From assembly GCF_030645195.1 (NCBI RefSeq), contig NZ_JAUSLW010000198.1:62001-126000 (forward strand): a DNA stretch of 64,000 nucleotides. Direction: 5' to 3'. The notes below the pieces were generated by a model that was not told where the DNA came from, made no database searches, and was given only the letters and a program-made list of their open reading frames with translations. Shown piece by piece: positions 8,625 to 18,160 of the stretch. The translations under genes and the position numbers were made by a program. How positions within the stretch are numbered: position 1 is the first letter of the stretch; each line of letters begins with the position of its first letter. This DNA is from Phenylobacterium sp. Lineage in GTDB: Bacteria; Pseudomonadota; Alphaproteobacteria; Caulobacterales; Caulobacteraceae.

Positions 8625-9701
8625 ATGCCGCCGACGCCACCCGACGCCACCATGGTCCAGGCCCGCTCGGCCCGGCCCGTCGTCGCGCCGGTCCCCGGCC
8701 TGCCCAGCCTGGAGGGCTCGGGCACTTGGATCGTCATCCCCTGCTACCGCGTGCGCGACCACGTCCTGAAGGTGATCGCCAAGATCCCGACCTGGGCCGA
8801 CGGCATCGTCTGCGTCGACGACGGCTGTCCGGAACGCTCGGGGGACTTCATCGAGTCGACCGTCACCGATCCCCGGGTGGTGGTGGTGCGGCTGTCGAAG
8901 AACCGCGGGGTGGGCGGCGCCGTCCTGGCCGGCTACGCCGAGGCCATCCGCCGGGGCGCCCGGGTGCTGGTCAAGGTGGACGGCGACGACCAGATGGACC
9001 TGGGCTACATCCCCCACCTGGTGGCCCCCATCCTGCTGGGGGAGGCCGACTACACCAAGGGCAACCGCTTCACCTCCATCAGCCACCTGAAGTCCATGCC
9101 GGGGGTGCGGGTGTTCGGCAACGCGGCGCTCAGCTTCGCGGCCAAGGTCTCCACCGGCTACTGGAACGTCTTCGACCCTACCAACGGCTTCACCGCCATC
9201 GAGGCCTGCGTCGCCGACCGGGTGATGGAGAAACGGGTCTCCCAGCGGTTCTTCTTCGAGACCGACCTGCTCTACCACCTGGGCACCTTGCGGGCGGTGG
9301 TGCGCGATGTGCCGATCCCGGCCCGCTACGGCGAGGAGGTCAGCAACCTGCGCATCGGCGCCATCGTCGGCCCCTTCGCCCTGAAGCACTTCACCAACTT
9401 CTGCCAGAGGGTCATGGGCCAGTACTTCGTCCGCGACTTCCACGCCGCGACGCTCGAGCTGATCTTCGGGACCCTGTTCCTGGCCTTCGGGGGGACCTAC
9501 GGCATCCACTGGCTGGCGACCCGGGCGCCGGGCCAGACCGCCTCGGCCGGCGTGGTCATGGCCGCGGCCCTGCCGGTGATCGTGGGCACCCAGATGCTGC
9601 TGCAGGCCATGAACTTCGACGTGCTCAACACCCCCTCGCGGCCGATCCACCCCTATCTGCGCACCATCCAGCAGATGGAAGCCGGCGAGCACGGAGCGTG
9701 A
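8625..9701 (+). CDS. Family 2 glycosyltransferase with C-terminal TM segments (polyprenyl-phosphate sugar synthase-like)
   Basis: 'WIVIPCYRVRDHVLKVIAKIP...VCVDDGCPERSGD...LVKVDGDDQMD'; hydrophobic C-terminus; ATG 8625 preferred over TTG 8574. Confidence 0.85.
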   Translation: MPPTPPDATMVQARSARPVVAPVPGLPSLEGSGTWIVIPCYRVRDHVLKVIAKIPTWADGIVCVDDGCPERSGDFIESTVTDPRVVVVRLSKNRGVGGAVLAGYAEAIRRGARVLVKVDGDDQMDLGYIPHLVAPILLGEADYTKGNRFTSISHLKSMPGVRVFGNAALSFAAKVSTGYWNVFDPTNGFTAIEACVADRVMEKRVSQRFFFETDLLYHLGTLRAVVRDVPIPARYGEEVSNLRIGAIVGPFALKHFTNFCQRVMGQYFVRDFHAATLELIFGTLFLAFGGTYGIHWLATRAPGQTASAGVVMAAALPVIVGTQMLLQAMNFDVLNTPSRPIHPYLRTIQQMEAGEHGA

Positions 9702-10060
9702 AGGCGCTGGACTACCTGCTCTGCGCCGGGTTCGCCGTGGCCCTGCCCATCGGCCAGCTGCTGTTCAAGTGGGCGGCCCTCTATCAGGCGGAGATCGTGG
9801 GCCCGATGCCCTGGAAGCTGCTGCGCAACTTCCCGCTGATGGGCGCCTTCGGCTGGTACGGACTGACGGCGCTAGTCTGGTTCTACATCCTGACCCGGAC
9901 GCCGCTGTCGACGGCCTATGCTTTCTCGATCCTGGGCTCGGCCCTGGTGCCGCTGATGGCCTGGGTAATCTTCAAGGAGCCGGCCAGCTGGAAGTTCGCC
10001 GTGGGCTACGGCCTCATGCTGGCGGGCTTCCTGGTGATCCTGCAGGCCAAGCCGTCCTGA
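9698..10060 (+). CDS. Small 4-TM DMT/EamA-like membrane protein (ArnE/ArnF-like flippase candidate)
   Basis: 120 aa, GTG start overlapping previous stop; 'STAYAFSILGSALVPLMAWVIFKEPASWKFAVGYGLMLAGFLVIL'. Confidence 0.7.
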   Translation: MKALDYLLCAGFAVALPIGQLLFKWAALYQAEIVGPMPWKLLRNFPLMGAFGWYGLTALVWFYILTRTPLSTAYAFSILGSALVPLMAWVIFKEPASWKFAVGYGLMLAGFLVILQAKPS

Positions 10061-10766
10061 TCGCCTCGGAGACCTCGGCATAGGGCACGCCGTACATCCG
10101 CTCATAGAGCAGGGAGCCCGCGTGCGGGCGCTCGTTCACGCGATTCGGATCGAGCCGCTGGTGGACGTAGCCCCGGGCCAGGTAGTTGGCGAACATCACC
10201 GGCCACAGCCCCAGCCAGGTCCGCGCCTGGGACGGGAACCGCCGCACCCCGGCGGCGAAGGCCAGCCATTGCGAAACCGGCAGGCGCGTGCGGATCGGCG
10301 GGCCGTTCTCCGCCAGGGGAGCCCCGGCCCGAAACAGCCGGCCCGGCAGGCGTGGGCCGTTGTAGAGGGTGAGCTGTTCGACGGGCGCACCCTTGGCCAG
10401 GGCGAGCGCCAGGGCCGCGCAGGCGTCGTGGTCCATGTGACCGCCCTCCCAGGCGGTGACGACGAAGCGCTCCACCGGGCCGATTCGCGATAGCTCGGCG
10501 CTCAGCAGCCGCCGCAGCCGGGGCAGGTGGCGGTGGACGGTTCCGTCCAGCGCGCCGGAGCCGGCGCCGACGTGGATCACGCGCTCGGGCGGGACGCCGA
10601 GATCGGCCAGATAGGCCCGCGTCTCGGCCAGGCGCACGGCAGCGAGCTGCGGGGAGGCGTAGTCGGCGACATAGAGGAACCGCTGGTCGGCGCCCGCCGC
10701 CCGCCGGATCAGGGGGGTTGCGAAATACTCGTCGTCGAAATGGGCCAGGATGTAGGCGATCGCCAT
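10014..10766 (-). CDS. PIG-L/LmbE-like deacetylase family protein
   Basis: 'AYILAHFDDEYFATPLIRRA...FVVTAWEGGHMDHDACAALA'. Confidence 0.75.
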   Translation of the reverse strand: MAIAYILAHFDDEYFATPLIRRAAGADQRFLYVADYASPQLAAVRLAETRAYLADLGVPPERVIHVGAGSGALDGTVHRHLPRLRRLLSAELSRIGPVERFVVTAWEGGHMDHDACAALALALAKGAPVEQLTLYNGPRLPGRLFRAGAPLAENGPPIRTRLPVSQWLAFAAGVRRFPSQARTWLGLWPVMFANYLARGYVHQRLDPNRVNERPHAGSLLYERMYGVPYAEVSEAIRTAWPAGSPGSPPA

Positions 10767-11617
10767 CAGTAGGGATCGAAGTCGAGGAAGCCGATGGCGG
10801 TGCGGGCCGCGTCCAGGCTGGCGGGCGCCGGGGCGTTGAGGGGCCGGTAGATCAGGTTCAGCGGCGAGGGGCGGAACCGCTGGGGCAGCCGCAGCAAGCC
10901 GAGGGACCTCAGGTCCAGCCGCGGCTCCAGGCCGATGAAGAGGCTGGCGCCAAGGGCCGGGCCGCCGGGCTCCACAAGCCCCTCGCTGACGAAACCCACG
11001 CAGCGCACCAGGGGCAGGTGAGTGGGCGCCGAGATCAACGTCAGGCCGGCGCGGTCGCGCACGCCATAGGCGCTGGCCGGATTGGCCAGGCGCCAAGCCA
11101 GGCGGCGCGGGGTCCAGTCGATGCGGAACCCGGTGTCGGTGGTCTCGAACCGGCTGGGGCGGCGCAGCAGCAGGCCGGCCTCCAGGGGCGCCACCAGCTG
11201 GAAGCCCAGCTTGCGCAGGAAGCCCGGGGTGGAGTTGGCGTTGGCCACCCCCATGACGAAACCGAACCCCTCCCGCGGGGCCGCGGCGTAGGCAGCCTGG
11301 GCCAGGCGGGTGAACAGCCCCTGGCCGGCGTAGTCGGGGTCGGTGGCGGTGTTCATGGACAGCAGGCCGCGCACCGACTCGGTCCCGATCCGCGCGGTGG
11401 TGGGGCAGGTGACATAGTGGGCGCAGAGCCGATCCCCGTCCCAGGCGTCGAAGCCCAGCACCGCCCCGTCGGGATTGTCGCGATAGCGCCAGGCCAGGGC
11501 CTCGGGGGAGAATTTCTCGGCCGCGCCGAACACCTTCTGCAGCAGGGCCGAATAGGCGGCGAGCTCCTGCGGCGCCGCGCCCGTTGGTCGAATCTGGAGG
11601 TTTGGTGGGGTCGTCAT
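10766..11617 (-). CDS. GNAT-family N-acetyltransferase-like protein
   Basis: 'LLSMNTATDPDYAGQGLFTRLAQAAYAAAPREGFGFVMGVANANSTPGFLRKLGF'. Confidence 0.75.
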   Translation of the reverse strand: MTTPPNLQIRPTGAAPQELAAYSALLQKVFGAAEKFSPEALAWRYRDNPDGAVLGFDAWDGDRLCAHYVTCPTTARIGTESVRGLLSMNTATDPDYAGQGLFTRLAQAAYAAAPREGFGFVMGVANANSTPGFLRKLGFQLVAPLEAGLLLRRPSRFETTDTGFRIDWTPRRLAWRLANPASAYGVRDRAGLTLISAPTHLPLVRCVGFVSEGLVEPGGPALGASLFIGLEPRLDLRSLGLLRLPQRFRPSPLNLIYRPLNAPAPASLDAARTAIGFLDFDPY

Positions 11618-11727
11618 GCAGGGGCGATCATGGAAGCGTCGCCGCGTCGCGGCAACGGACGCTTTTTTGCACCTTCTCATCGTCCTCCGCGCGCCCTACC
11701 TCTCAGGCGGGACGGGGAGCTTGGCGG

Positions 11728-13110
11728 ATGCCGCGACGGAGTCTGGATCTAACCGCCGACGACGTGGTTCGCGGCCTGCTGATCGCGGGTTTCCTGGTGA
11801 TGCTGGCCGGCGCCATGCCAGGCCACCTGTCGCCGGACTCGATCTCCCAGCTCTATGAAGGCCGGATGGGGACCCGCGAGACCTGGGGCCCAGCCGCCTA
11901 CGCCTCGGTGCTGGCGATCTTCGATTCCATCGTGCCGGGGACCGGCCTCTACCTGGTGGCCAGCGGCTTCATCCTGTTCGCCAGCCTGCTCGGCCTGCGG
12001 GGCCTGCGCCCCCGGGCGTCCTGGGCGGCGGTTCCGGTGACCCTGCTGATGGTGGCCTCGCCGGCCATCCTGGTCTTCCAGGGGATCGTCTGGAAGGATG
12101 TGCTGTTCGCCAACCTCGCCATCGGCGGCTTCTTCCTGCTGGCCCGGGCCTCGGTGAGCTGGCCCGCGCGCCGGCCGCCCTGGATCGTCCTGGCCGGCGC
12201 CCTGCTGGCCCTGGCCCTGGCCGCCCAGGTCCGCCAGAACGGGATCATCGTCGCCCCCTTTGCGGCCCTGGCTGTCGCCTGGACCGTGCGCGGTGAGGGC
12301 TGGCGGCGCGGCCTGGCCTGGGGTCTGGGATCCCTGGTGGCCATCGTCGCAGCCTCCCACCTGATCGGCGTGGCCGCGCAGCCGGCCAAGGCCGGGCCCG
12401 ACAAGGCCTCCGGCGTGGGCGTCCGCATCCTGGAGCACTACGACATCATCGGCGCCGTGGCCCACGACCCGACCCTGCAGCTCAGCGTCTTCAACACCGC
12501 CGACCCGGAGGCGCAGACCGTGATCCGCGCCCGGGGCGCGCCGCTCTATTCCCCGGTCCGCATCGACTATCTGGACGCCGACCCGGCCGTCGGCGCGGTG
12601 CTGTGGCGCCAGAGCGACCAGGTGGTGCGCGACCAGTGGCTGGACATCGTGCTGCATCACCCCCGCGCCTATCTGGCCCACCGCCTCGACGTGTTCCGCT
12701 GGGTGTTCCTGACCCCCAGGATCGACTCCTGCCTGCCGCTGTTCGTGGGCGTGGAGGGACCGGCCGATAGCCTGAAGAAGCTCGAGATCGCGGTGGGCAA
12801 GGACGCCTCGGACCGCGCGATCTACAACTACGGGACCTGGTTCCTGGACGGACCGCTGTTCTCGCACCTGAGCTACGCCCTGACGGCCCTGCTGACCGCC
12901 GGCGCCCTGCTGCTGCGCCGGGATCGGGCCGACATGGTCATGGTGGCGATGCTCGCCGCCAGCCTGGCCTTCACCGGCAGTTTCCTGGCCATCTCCATCG
13001 CCTGCGACTACCGCTATCTCTACTTCCTGGACCTGGCGGCCCTGACCGGCCTGCTCTACCTGGCGCTCGATCCCCCCGTGGCCCAGGTCCGCCGGCTGCT
13101 GAGGCGCTGA
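11728..13110 (+). CDS. Polytopic membrane protein, GT-C-like
   Basis: ~460 aa with many hydrophobic helices; start chosen at ATG 11728. Confidence 0.65.
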   Translation: MPRRSLDLTADDVVRGLLIAGFLVMLAGAMPGHLSPDSISQLYEGRMGTRETWGPAAYASVLAIFDSIVPGTGLYLVASGFILFASLLGLRGLRPRASWAAVPVTLLMVASPAILVFQGIVWKDVLFANLAIGGFFLLARASVSWPARRPPWIVLAGALLALALAAQVRQNGIIVAPFAALAVAWTVRGEGWRRGLAWGLGSLVAIVAASHLIGVAAQPAKAGPDKASGVGVRILEHYDIIGAVAHDPTLQLSVFNTADPEAQTVIRARGAPLYSPVRIDYLDADPAVGAVLWRQSDQVVRDQWLDIVLHHPRAYLAHRLDVFRWVFLTPRIDSCLPLFVGVEGPADSLKKLEIAVGKDASDRAIYNYGTWFLDGPLFSHLSYALTALLTAGALLLRRDRADMVMVAMLAASLAFTGSFLAISIACDYRYLYFLDLAALTGLLYLALDPPVAQVRRLLRR

Positions 13111-13112
13111 CC

Positions 13113-13841
13113 ATGGCCCGCCCGATCCTGCCGATCCTGGCCCTGGTCCTGGTGCTTTCGGCCTGCGACAAGCCCGCCCCTCGCACGCCCAGGCTGGCGC
13201 CGGTCCCCAAGCCCGCCCTGCCGGTGGACAAGGTCGTGGCCCCCTCGACGCGGGCCCAGCCGATCACCTGGGACCCCGCCGAACAGACCTTCCGCCTGGG
13301 GGCGACCCCCCTGAAGGCGGTGCGGATGTGGACCTTCGACGGCGCCAGCGACGGCTGGGTGCTCACCGGCGGCCTGACGGGCCTGGCCCAGAACGCCGGC
13401 CTGCGGCTCACCAACCAGGCGGCCGACCCGGCCCTGCGCTCTCCCAGCGGCCTGGAGCTCAACGGCGCCCGCGGCTCCCTGGTGCTGGTGCGCCTGACCC
13501 GCAAGCAGGCCAGCCCCGCCTGGGACGGCGCCCTCTACTATTCGACCCTGGCCCACGGGGAATCCCAGGGCTTCTTCGCCAAGCCGGTGATGGGGGGAAA
13601 TCCCGCCGTCAACGAGACCCTGATCCTGGCCTATGACATGGCCCATCCGATGGGCGGGGGCGATGACTGGACGACGTCCCTCATCAGCCAGATCCGCCTG
13701 GACACCGACGACTCGCCGGGCGGCGGCTTCGTGATCCGGCAGATCGCGGTGACCGAGAATCCCGGCCGCGAGGCCCTGGGCCTGGCCCCGCCGCCCAAGC
13801 GGCCGGAACCCGCCAAGCCGGCGCCCAAACCTAAACCCTAG
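13113..13841 (+). CDS. Putative lipoprotein of unknown function
   Basis: 'MARPILPILALVLVLSACDK' signal peptide with lipobox LSAC; Pro/Lys-rich C-terminus. Confidence 0.7.
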   Translation: MARPILPILALVLVLSACDKPAPRTPRLAPVPKPALPVDKVVAPSTRAQPITWDPAEQTFRLGATPLKAVRMWTFDGASDGWVLTGGLTGLAQNAGLRLTNQAADPALRSPSGLELNGARGSLVLVRLTRKQASPAWDGALYYSTLAHGESQGFFAKPVMGGNPAVNETLILAYDMAHPMGGGDDWTTSLISQIRLDTDDSPGGGFVIRQIAVTENPGREALGLAPPPKRPEPAKPAPKPKP

Positions 13842-14961
13842 CCAGCTCGTCCAGCCGGGCGGCGTAGCGCAGGCCCACGGCCCGGGCGCCGAAGTTCGTG
13901 CGGATATGGCGGCTGGCGCGGCGGCCGAGCGCGCGAGCCTCCCCGGGGTGGTCCAGCATGCGGGCCATCAGCGCCACGGCGTGATCGACATGGGCGTCGG
14001 CCCAGACCTGGCCCTCGGGGAAGAGGTAGGCGTCGGCGGGCACGGGGATCAGGTCGTAGTCCACCAGCAGGCCGGTCTCCGGGGTCATGAAGTCCAGGTT
14101 GCCCGAATAGTTGGTGGCGATGGCGACGCGGCCCAGCGCCATGGCCTCGGCCGGACCCCGTCCGAATCCCTCCGAGCGGTGCAGGGAGACGAAGGCGTCG
14201 GCGCAGCGGATCAGGTTCTTGTTCTCATTGTCGGAAAGCTCCCGGGTGATCCCCTGGGCCCGGCCGCCGAGGGCTGAGAGTCGGGCCTCCAGGGCCTTGC
14301 GGGCCGGGTGCTTGGCGTCGCCGCCCTTGTACTTGACGATGGCGTGCAGGGGCGCGGCCGGCCGCAGGGCGCAGAGGCGCTCGAAGGCCTCCAGCATGGC
14401 CAGGGGGTTCTTGCGCTCGGAGAAGGACGAGAAGTCGAAGGAGAACAGCACCACGAAGGCGTGCTCGGGAATGCCGAAGGCGCGCCGCCCCAGGAAGCTC
14501 GACAGGGTCAGGTCGACGGCCAACGGCATGTGGGCCACCGGCTTGCTGACCGCCGGCGTGATGGCCTGGCCGATGAAGTCCGAGGGCGCCCAGACCTCGT
14601 CGAAGCGCTCCAGGATCCGCGCCCAGGGCTCGGGATATTTCGCCAGCTCCCAGGCCGGATAGATGATGTTGTAGGCGCTCTCGAAGGCGGCCTTGGAGCC
14701 GGTGGCCTCCAGCACCCCCAGGGCCTGCTCCACCTCGTTGGCGTTGATGCAGAAGAGGTTGGCGCGGGGGCTCAGGGTCGGGACCGTGTGGGGTCCGAAC
14801 TCGCGCTCGAAGTCGGCGTCCTTGTTGCGGTCCAGGCCGTAGATGTCGATCAGGCCCGGCGAGATCCCCGCCGCCCGGAACGCCCGCCAGGCCGAGCGGA
14901 CGTGCTCGGCCATGCCGATGGCCGAGAAGGGGTGGCCCACCAGGACGAGGTCGCCGCTCAC
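13831..14961 (-). CDS. Glycosyltransferase family 4-like protein
   Basis: GTG at 14961; 'CADAFVSLHRSEGFGRGPAEAMALGRVAIATNYSGNLDFM', paralogous to 441-1658. Confidence 0.82.
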   Translation of the reverse strand: MSGDLVLVGHPFSAIGMAEHVRSAWRAFRAAGISPGLIDIYGLDRNKDADFEREFGPHTVPTLSPRANLFCINANEVEQALGVLEATGSKAAFESAYNIIYPAWELAKYPEPWARILERFDEVWAPSDFIGQAITPAVSKPVAHMPLAVDLTLSSFLGRRAFGIPEHAFVVLFSFDFSSFSERKNPLAMLEAFERLCALRPAAPLHAIVKYKGGDAKHPARKALEARLSALGGRAQGITRELSDNENKNLIRCADAFVSLHRSEGFGRGPAEAMALGRVAIATNYSGNLDFMTPETGLLVDYDLIPVPADAYLFPEGQVWADAHVDHAVALMARMLDHPGEARALGRRASRHIRTNFGARAVGLRYAARLDELARV

Positions 14962-17900
14962 GGCTTGTCCAGCAGGGCGGCGTCGGCGGCGTTCTTCACC
15001 GCCTCCAGCCAGCCGTGGCCATAGCGCTGGTCGGGCTCCAGGTGCGCGCCCTCGGCCCATTCGTTCCAGGCGTTGATGAAGACGATCCGCTCCTCGCCGA
15101 AGTTCTGCCGCCGGGTGTCGGCGAACATGGCTTCCAGCCAGGCCTGGAAGGCGCCGGGCGTGGCGTGGTGGTGCGACCAGCTATTGTCCTGCCGCCGCGC
15201 GGTGTTGTCCCAGCTCGGCATGGCGCCACGGAAGCGGGTATGGGGCGGGACGGCCTCGGCCATGTAGCGGCGGACGATCTGGCGGTAGTCGTTCACCCGG
15301 CCCTCGAAGCGGGCGTTGTAGAGCGGTCCCGGCGGATGGATCAGGGCCTGGGACCCGGCCGGCGGGAACTCCACACTGGCGTCGAAGCCCAGGCTGGCCG
15401 GATCAGTCACCCCGCCGGCCATCTCGAAGCTCTCCACATAGGCCAGGTAGATCTCGCCCACGCCGTTCCTGGCGCACCAGTCGCGCCAATGGGCCGCCCA
15501 CAGCTTGGCGTCGGGCAGCAGGCCCGGCCGGTAGAGCAGGACCAGGGGCTTGCCGTTGACCCGGATGTAGTTGGGGCGCTTGAGGTACGGGCCCATCTCG
15601 GCGATCAGGGCCTCGGCGTCGCCCTCCTCATAGGTCTGGGCCAGCAGCACGTCGCCGGACTGGCCGTCCCAGGTCCGAGTCCAGTTCTCGTTGGCCCAGC
15701 ACAGGCAGAAGGGGAAGTCGCCCGCCGCCCCGGTGAGCAGGTGCTCCAGTGGCTTTTCCAGCACCCGGCGGCCGCCGGAGAACCAGTAGAAATAGTGGCA
15801 GAAGCCGCCGATCCCGTAGCGGGCGGCCAGCTCCCCCTGGCGCTTCAGGGCTTGGGCGTCCGACAGGTCGTAGAAGCCGAGGTCGGCGGGCAGGTGGGGT
15901 TGGTAGTGGCCGCGATAGTTGGGCAGGGCCCGGGTGACGTTGGTCCACTCGGTGAAGCCCGCCCCCCACCAGCGGTCGTTCTCGGGGATGGCGTGGAACT
16001 GGGGCAGGTGGAAGGCGATGGTGCGGATGGTGTTGAGCGCCTCCAGGCGCTCGCCCCAGCGCTCGACGAAGGCCTGCTGGTTCCGCGTCGCCAGCCGCAT
16101 CTTGTAGCCGGCGTCGATGGAGTTGGCGGTCACCGACAGGTGGTGGACGATCTCGGAGGTCGGCTCGTAGATGATCCTCAAGCCACGCTCCCGCAGGCGG
16201 AAGCAGAGGTCGGCGTCCTCGCAATAGGCCGGGGCGAAGGCCAGGTCGAAGCCCCCTAGCTCGGCGAATACCTCGCGCCGCACCGCCAGGCAGGCGCCGG
16301 AGGCGTAGTCCACCTCGCGGCGCACGTTCCAGCGGGGCAGGGCCGGGTCCTCGAACAGCCCGATCATCTCGGCGGTCCCGTCCGGCGCGATCCGGGCGCC
16401 GGCCTCCTGCAGCCGGCCGTCGGGGAACAGCATCTTCGGCGCCACGGCCCCGACACCGGTTTCCTCGTCGAAGGGCGCCAGCAGGGCCGAAAGCCAGCCC
16501 GGCCGCACCTGGACGTCGTTGTTCAGGAAGATCACCACCTCGCCCCGCGCCGCCTGCGCCGCCCGGTTGCAGGTGCGGATGAAGCCGAGGTTCTCGGGGT
16601 TGGTCAGCAGGGTCAGGCCCTGGACCTTGGCCAGCACCGCCGAGGTCTCGTCGGCCGAGGCGTCGTCGATGACGATCACCTCGGCGGTCTCCAGTCCCCC
16701 CGCGGCCTGCAGGGAGGCGAGGCACTCCAGGGTGAACTTCAGATTATTGTAGGCCGGGATGACGATGGAGGCCGCGGGCCTGGCCGCCGCGTGGAAGGCC
16801 AGGCCCGCCGCGCCCTTCTCCAGGTCGGTGATCTTGATCAGCTTCAGGGGCTTGACCTTGAGGCCCGCCTTGCGGCCGTCCTCGATGCGCCGGCGCTCGG
16901 TGGTCAGGTCGCGATAGGCCTGGACGTCGTAGAGGCTGGCGTCGCGGTTGCGCGCGCCGCGCAGCTGCTCGAACAGGCCCACGTCGGAGCCGCCGGCCCG
17001 GGCGTGGCCGGCCCCGGGATCGGGCTTGGGCGCCCGGCTCAGCGCCCAGTGCTCCAGGGCCGAGATCGGGGCCTCGGCGGCCTGGGGATTGGCGGCCAGA
17101 TAGGTCAGTTCGTCGAAGTCGGCGGCCGGGGAGGCGCCCTCGAAGGCGCCTGCCGCCATGTAGTGCAGCAGCGGATGGACGCCCGCCGGCGCCTGGGGGT
17201 TCTGCTCCAGATAGAAGGCCGAATCGAAGTGGACGCTGGGGTCGCGTCCGCCCTCGCGGCCATGGGCCAGGAAGTCGGCCAGCGGGCTGGCGCCGAGCGC
17301 GGTCGCATCGCGGTAACGGTCGGCGTACCAGCCGGTGTCGAATAGCGGATGGGGCGGGCGGCCCTCGCCGGCCCCGCTGGTGACATAGTGCAGCAGGGGC
17401 GGGACGCCGCGCTCGGCCACGTCGGGGTTCTGCTGCAGGTACCAGGCGCCGGAGAACAGCGGATGCGGCTCATAGCCCAGCCGCCAGCCCTCGCGCAGGT
17501 AGTGGGCCAACGGGTTCTCGCCGGACCGGGCCACCTCCTCGGCCTGGCCGACATAGTGGCGAAGGTCGAACAGCGGGTGGGGATCGAACCCCTCCCGTGC
17601 CCCGGTGAAGACGAAGTGCTGCAGGGCCGTCAGGCCGCTGGCGGCGATCTTGACCGCGTGGCGCGACCGGTAGTCGGCCAGGTCGAACAGGGGGTGCGGG
17701 TCGCGCCCCTCCTTGTCGCCGGCCACCAGATAGTGGGCCAGCGGCGCCCAGGCGGTGCCGGCCAGGTCCGGGTTCTTCTCGATGTACCAGGTCTGGTCGA
17801 ACAGGGCCTTGGGGTGGGCGTTGGAATCGGGCCCGGCCCGGACATAGCTGATCACCCCGCGGGTCGCGCCGCCCTCGCGGCCCAGGCCCTTGTCGAGGCC

Positions 17901-18155
17901 GAAGGTCCACAGGCCCGAGCGCAGGATCAGGGCCACACGCCCCGGCCACTTGCCCCGCGCCAGCGTCAGGTCGAACCGCTGCTCCAGCCGGCCGCGCTCG
18001 CGGTCCCACTGGCGCCTGGCGGCGGCGGCCTGGAAGCGTTTCCAGCGGTCCTGGGCCAGGGCCACATGGGCCGCATGCAGGGCGCGGCGGCGGTCCAGGA
18101 GTTCGGTGGCGACGGCGGAGATCTCCGTCTTTTTCCGGGTGGGGCGTTTGGTCAA
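14958..18155 (-). CDS. Multidomain glycosyltransferase: N-terminal PHPLFD-type repeats, GT2 domain, C-terminal WbsX-like domain
   Basis: 1065 aa; GT2 'ASIVIPAYNNLKFTLECLASLQ...VIVIDDASADET...VIFLNNDVQV'; WbsX-like 'FHLPQFHAIPENDRWWGAGFTEWTNVTRALPNYRGHYQPHLPADLGFYDL'. Confidence 0.88.
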   Translation of the reverse strand: MTKRPTRKKTEISAVATELLDRRRALHAAHVALAQDRWKRFQAAAARRQWDRERGRLEQRFDLTLARGKWPGRVALILRSGLWTFGLDKGLGREGGATRGVISYVRAGPDSNAHPKALFDQTWYIEKNPDLAGTAWAPLAHYLVAGDKEGRDPHPLFDLADYRSRHAVKIAASGLTALQHFVFTGAREGFDPHPLFDLRHYVGQAEEVARSGENPLAHYLREGWRLGYEPHPLFSGAWYLQQNPDVAERGVPPLLHYVTSGAGEGRPPHPLFDTGWYADRYRDATALGASPLADFLAHGREGGRDPSVHFDSAFYLEQNPQAPAGVHPLLHYMAAGAFEGASPAADFDELTYLAANPQAAEAPISALEHWALSRAPKPDPGAGHARAGGSDVGLFEQLRGARNRDASLYDVQAYRDLTTERRRIEDGRKAGLKVKPLKLIKITDLEKGAAGLAFHAAARPAASIVIPAYNNLKFTLECLASLQAAGGLETAEVIVIDDASADETSAVLAKVQGLTLLTNPENLGFIRTCNRAAQAARGEVVIFLNNDVQVRPGWLSALLAPFDEETGVGAVAPKMLFPDGRLQEAGARIAPDGTAEMIGLFEDPALPRWNVRREVDYASGACLAVRREVFAELGGFDLAFAPAYCEDADLCFRLRERGLRIIYEPTSEIVHHLSVTANSIDAGYKMRLATRNQQAFVERWGERLEALNTIRTIAFHLPQFHAIPENDRWWGAGFTEWTNVTRALPNYRGHYQPHLPADLGFYDLSDAQALKRQGELAARYGIGGFCHYFYWFSGGRRVLEKPLEHLLTGAAGDFPFCLCWANENWTRTWDGQSGDVLLAQTYEEGDAEALIAEMGPYLKRPNYIRVNGKPLVLLYRPGLLPDAKLWAAHWRDWCARNGVGEIYLAYVESFEMAGGVTDPASLGFDASVEFPPAGSQALIHPPGPLYNARFEGRVNDYRQIVRRYMAEAVPPHTRFRGAMPSWDNTARRQDNSWSHHHATPGAFQAWLEAMFADTRRQNFGEERIVFINAWNEWAEGAHLEPDQRYGHGWLEAVKNAADAALLDKP

Positions 18156-18160
18156 GGCGA

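Noticed and set aside
17045-17816. Possible non-coding tandem repeat array
   Set aside because: Periodicity (~114 nt) is protein-level and in frame with the glycosyltransferase ORF; DNA copies are divergent
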